Below, one piece after another: positions 63,228-64,000 of a stretch of DNA of 64,000 bases. The notes beneath the pieces are model-generated. The model was not told the DNA's origin. It did not search any database and saw only the letters and a list, made by a program, of their open reading frames with translations. Origin of the DNA: UBA4416 sp963422675 (lineage in GTDB: Bacteria > Bacteroidota > Bacteroidia > B-17B0 > Aurantibacillaceae); NCBI GenBank assembly GCA_963422675.2, contig CAXVYS010000010.1:1-64000 (forward strand), in the 5' to 3' direction. A program made the position numbers and the translations under genes. Position 1 is the stretch's first letter; every line of letters starts with the position of its first letter.

Positions 63228-63776
63228 ATACTCAAATCGCCCGACACACGGGCGATTTCAGAGATTACAGCATTTGGTTTTGGAGTTAGAAATGCCCCTA
63301 TTTTCTTATCATAGGCTAAACCATCAGGAAAAATGAGTTTCTGCAAACAGTCTTTAGAAGCAAACTCTCCTTCTACCCATATTCTATTGAGGTGTTGACA
63401 TAAATTAATTGCATCATTCAGTTTTTTATCAAGGTTAGAAATGCTACCTGTGAAATTTCCCAGTTCATTCAGTATTTGAGTTTTTTCCTTCTCTAATTTA
63501 TAGGATAACATCTCATACTTCTCTTTTGTTATGTCTTCTGTTACGTAATACTTTTCATCCAAAGTTTCAATCCCCTTCTTAATCTCGACTAACCTGCTGT
63601 TGTAATTTTGTTCCTTATCAATCATGTCCTTAGATGTTACGTAATAAGCCTTTTCCAATTCATGTACAATAGGTTGTATTAAATCTTCCCTGACTGCATA
63701 TTGAGAAATGGTATCTGTAAACAGGCTATGCATCTTTTTAGCACTTATGCTGCATCTACAACCCCTTCTCCTACAC

Positions 63777-63854
63777 TTATTGGTCGGCATTTGTATAAGC
63801 AAATGGGTCTTTAGTAAAACCTAGATTTTGATAAATGTTATTCATGCTTGTCAT
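63777..63854 (-). pseudogene. First 25 codons of another gene, fused to the recombinase remnant
   Basis: From ATG 63854 (or 63845) the minus strand reads MTSMNNIYQNLGFTKDPF then AYTNADQ and stops. An NPF-YTNAD-type start resembles the N-terminus of P-loop-type proteins I have seen in Bacteroidota mobile regions; that identification is tentative. The stop falls exactly where the recombinase zinc-ribbon frame begins, so a deletion probably joined the two genes. 63855-64000 is AT-rich with no gene. Confidence 0.4.
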
Positions 63855-64000
63855 ATTATGTTGTTGTCTTTAGAATTGTGACTAACTATTGGATTGGAGA
63901 ATGTTTAGTGGTTTTATGTGTAATCAGAATTATTTTACTCTATTTGATAGTTATTATTACAAATCTATACTAATTAATTTATTTTAAGAAAATTAGGAGT

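Larger units (their letters stand above)
63074..63802 (-). pseudogene. C-terminal remnant of a large serine recombinase
   Basis: The frame encodes only the distal part of a serine integrase: zinc-ribbon residues (TNKCRRRGCRCSISAKK), the long coiled coil (LEKAYYVTSKDMIDKEQ ... YEMLSYKLEKEKTQIL) and the terminal KLIFPDGLAYDKKIGAFLTP block. The resolvase catalytic domain and most of the DNA-binding part are missing. The last 35 codons (from AEKEGFEPSVRL) are antisense to the tRNA, so the natural C-terminus is probably lost too. The TTG at 63802 is not a real start. A decayed mobile element next to a tRNA gene. Confidence 0.75.

Noticed and set aside
63126..63314. Plus-strand small gene across the tRNA-Ser 3' end
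   Set aside because: It is only the sense translation of the tRNA plus spacer, with no ribosome-binding or protein-like features.

Overview
This 64-kb window comes from an AT-rich member of the phylum Bacteroidota. The evidence is consistent throughout: secreted proteins with C-terminal type IX secretion (T9SS) sorting domains, a GldN-family protein, a fused SecDF, a Bacteroidota-type LptD-like protein, DUF4293, LytTR regulators paired with TPR histidine kinases, long-form IspH, and promoters of the TTTG / TAnnTTTG type. The order or family cannot be fixed from the sequence alone. Most of the window is ordinary chromosome.

Layout. 1-1042: a lysine-rich histone-H1-like gene and maf, both broken only by single-base insertions in homopolymer runs, so this end is probably low-quality sequence. 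1035-9883: UbiA prenyltransferase, TPMT-like methyltransferase, LptD-like outer-membrane protein divergent from a peptidoglycan amidase, and a membrane metallophosphatase. 10240-16946: thiolase, then a LytTR two-component module, a stand-alone LytTR protein and a T9SS-exported protein; two near-identical direct-repeat sites with fixed promoter spacing link the regulators to their probable targets. 17187-24897: TPR protein, Crp-like regulator, SRPBCC protein, AccBC, arginine decarboxylase, and two related periplasmic proteins. 24953-28424: an orphan GldN paralogue and a second LytTR system whose kinase is split by a frameshift at an A AAA AAG heptamer.

28593-35291 is an accessory island of about 6.7 kb and the most unusual part of the window. 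A tight operon encodes two DUF2589-type proteins around a small unknown protein, a YopT/AvrPphB-like cysteine protease with an intact Cys/His/Asp triad, an unknown Cys-containing protein, a jacalin-like lectin, a PI-PLC-fold protein that has lost its catalytic histidines, a GH46 chitosanase-like hydrolase and a coiled-coil membrane protein. It resembles an effector or toxin cassette with lectin targeting; I know of no described system with this gene set.

35331-62997: CarboxypepD_reg protein, Der GTPase, a NarL/HisKA_3 two-component system divergent from a beta-helix lipoprotein, a CHAP amidase, CarA, a SatD/DUF3307 pair behind three 29-bp tandem palindromes, UvrA, a DnaQ-like exonuclease, IspH, DUF721-RecF, SecDF, an FG-GAP T9SS protein and an oligopeptide ABC importer (two permeases and a binding lipoprotein). 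63094-64000: tRNA-Ser(GCU) followed by the scar of a mobile element, in which a truncated large-serine-recombinase C-terminus is joined to the first codons of another gene.
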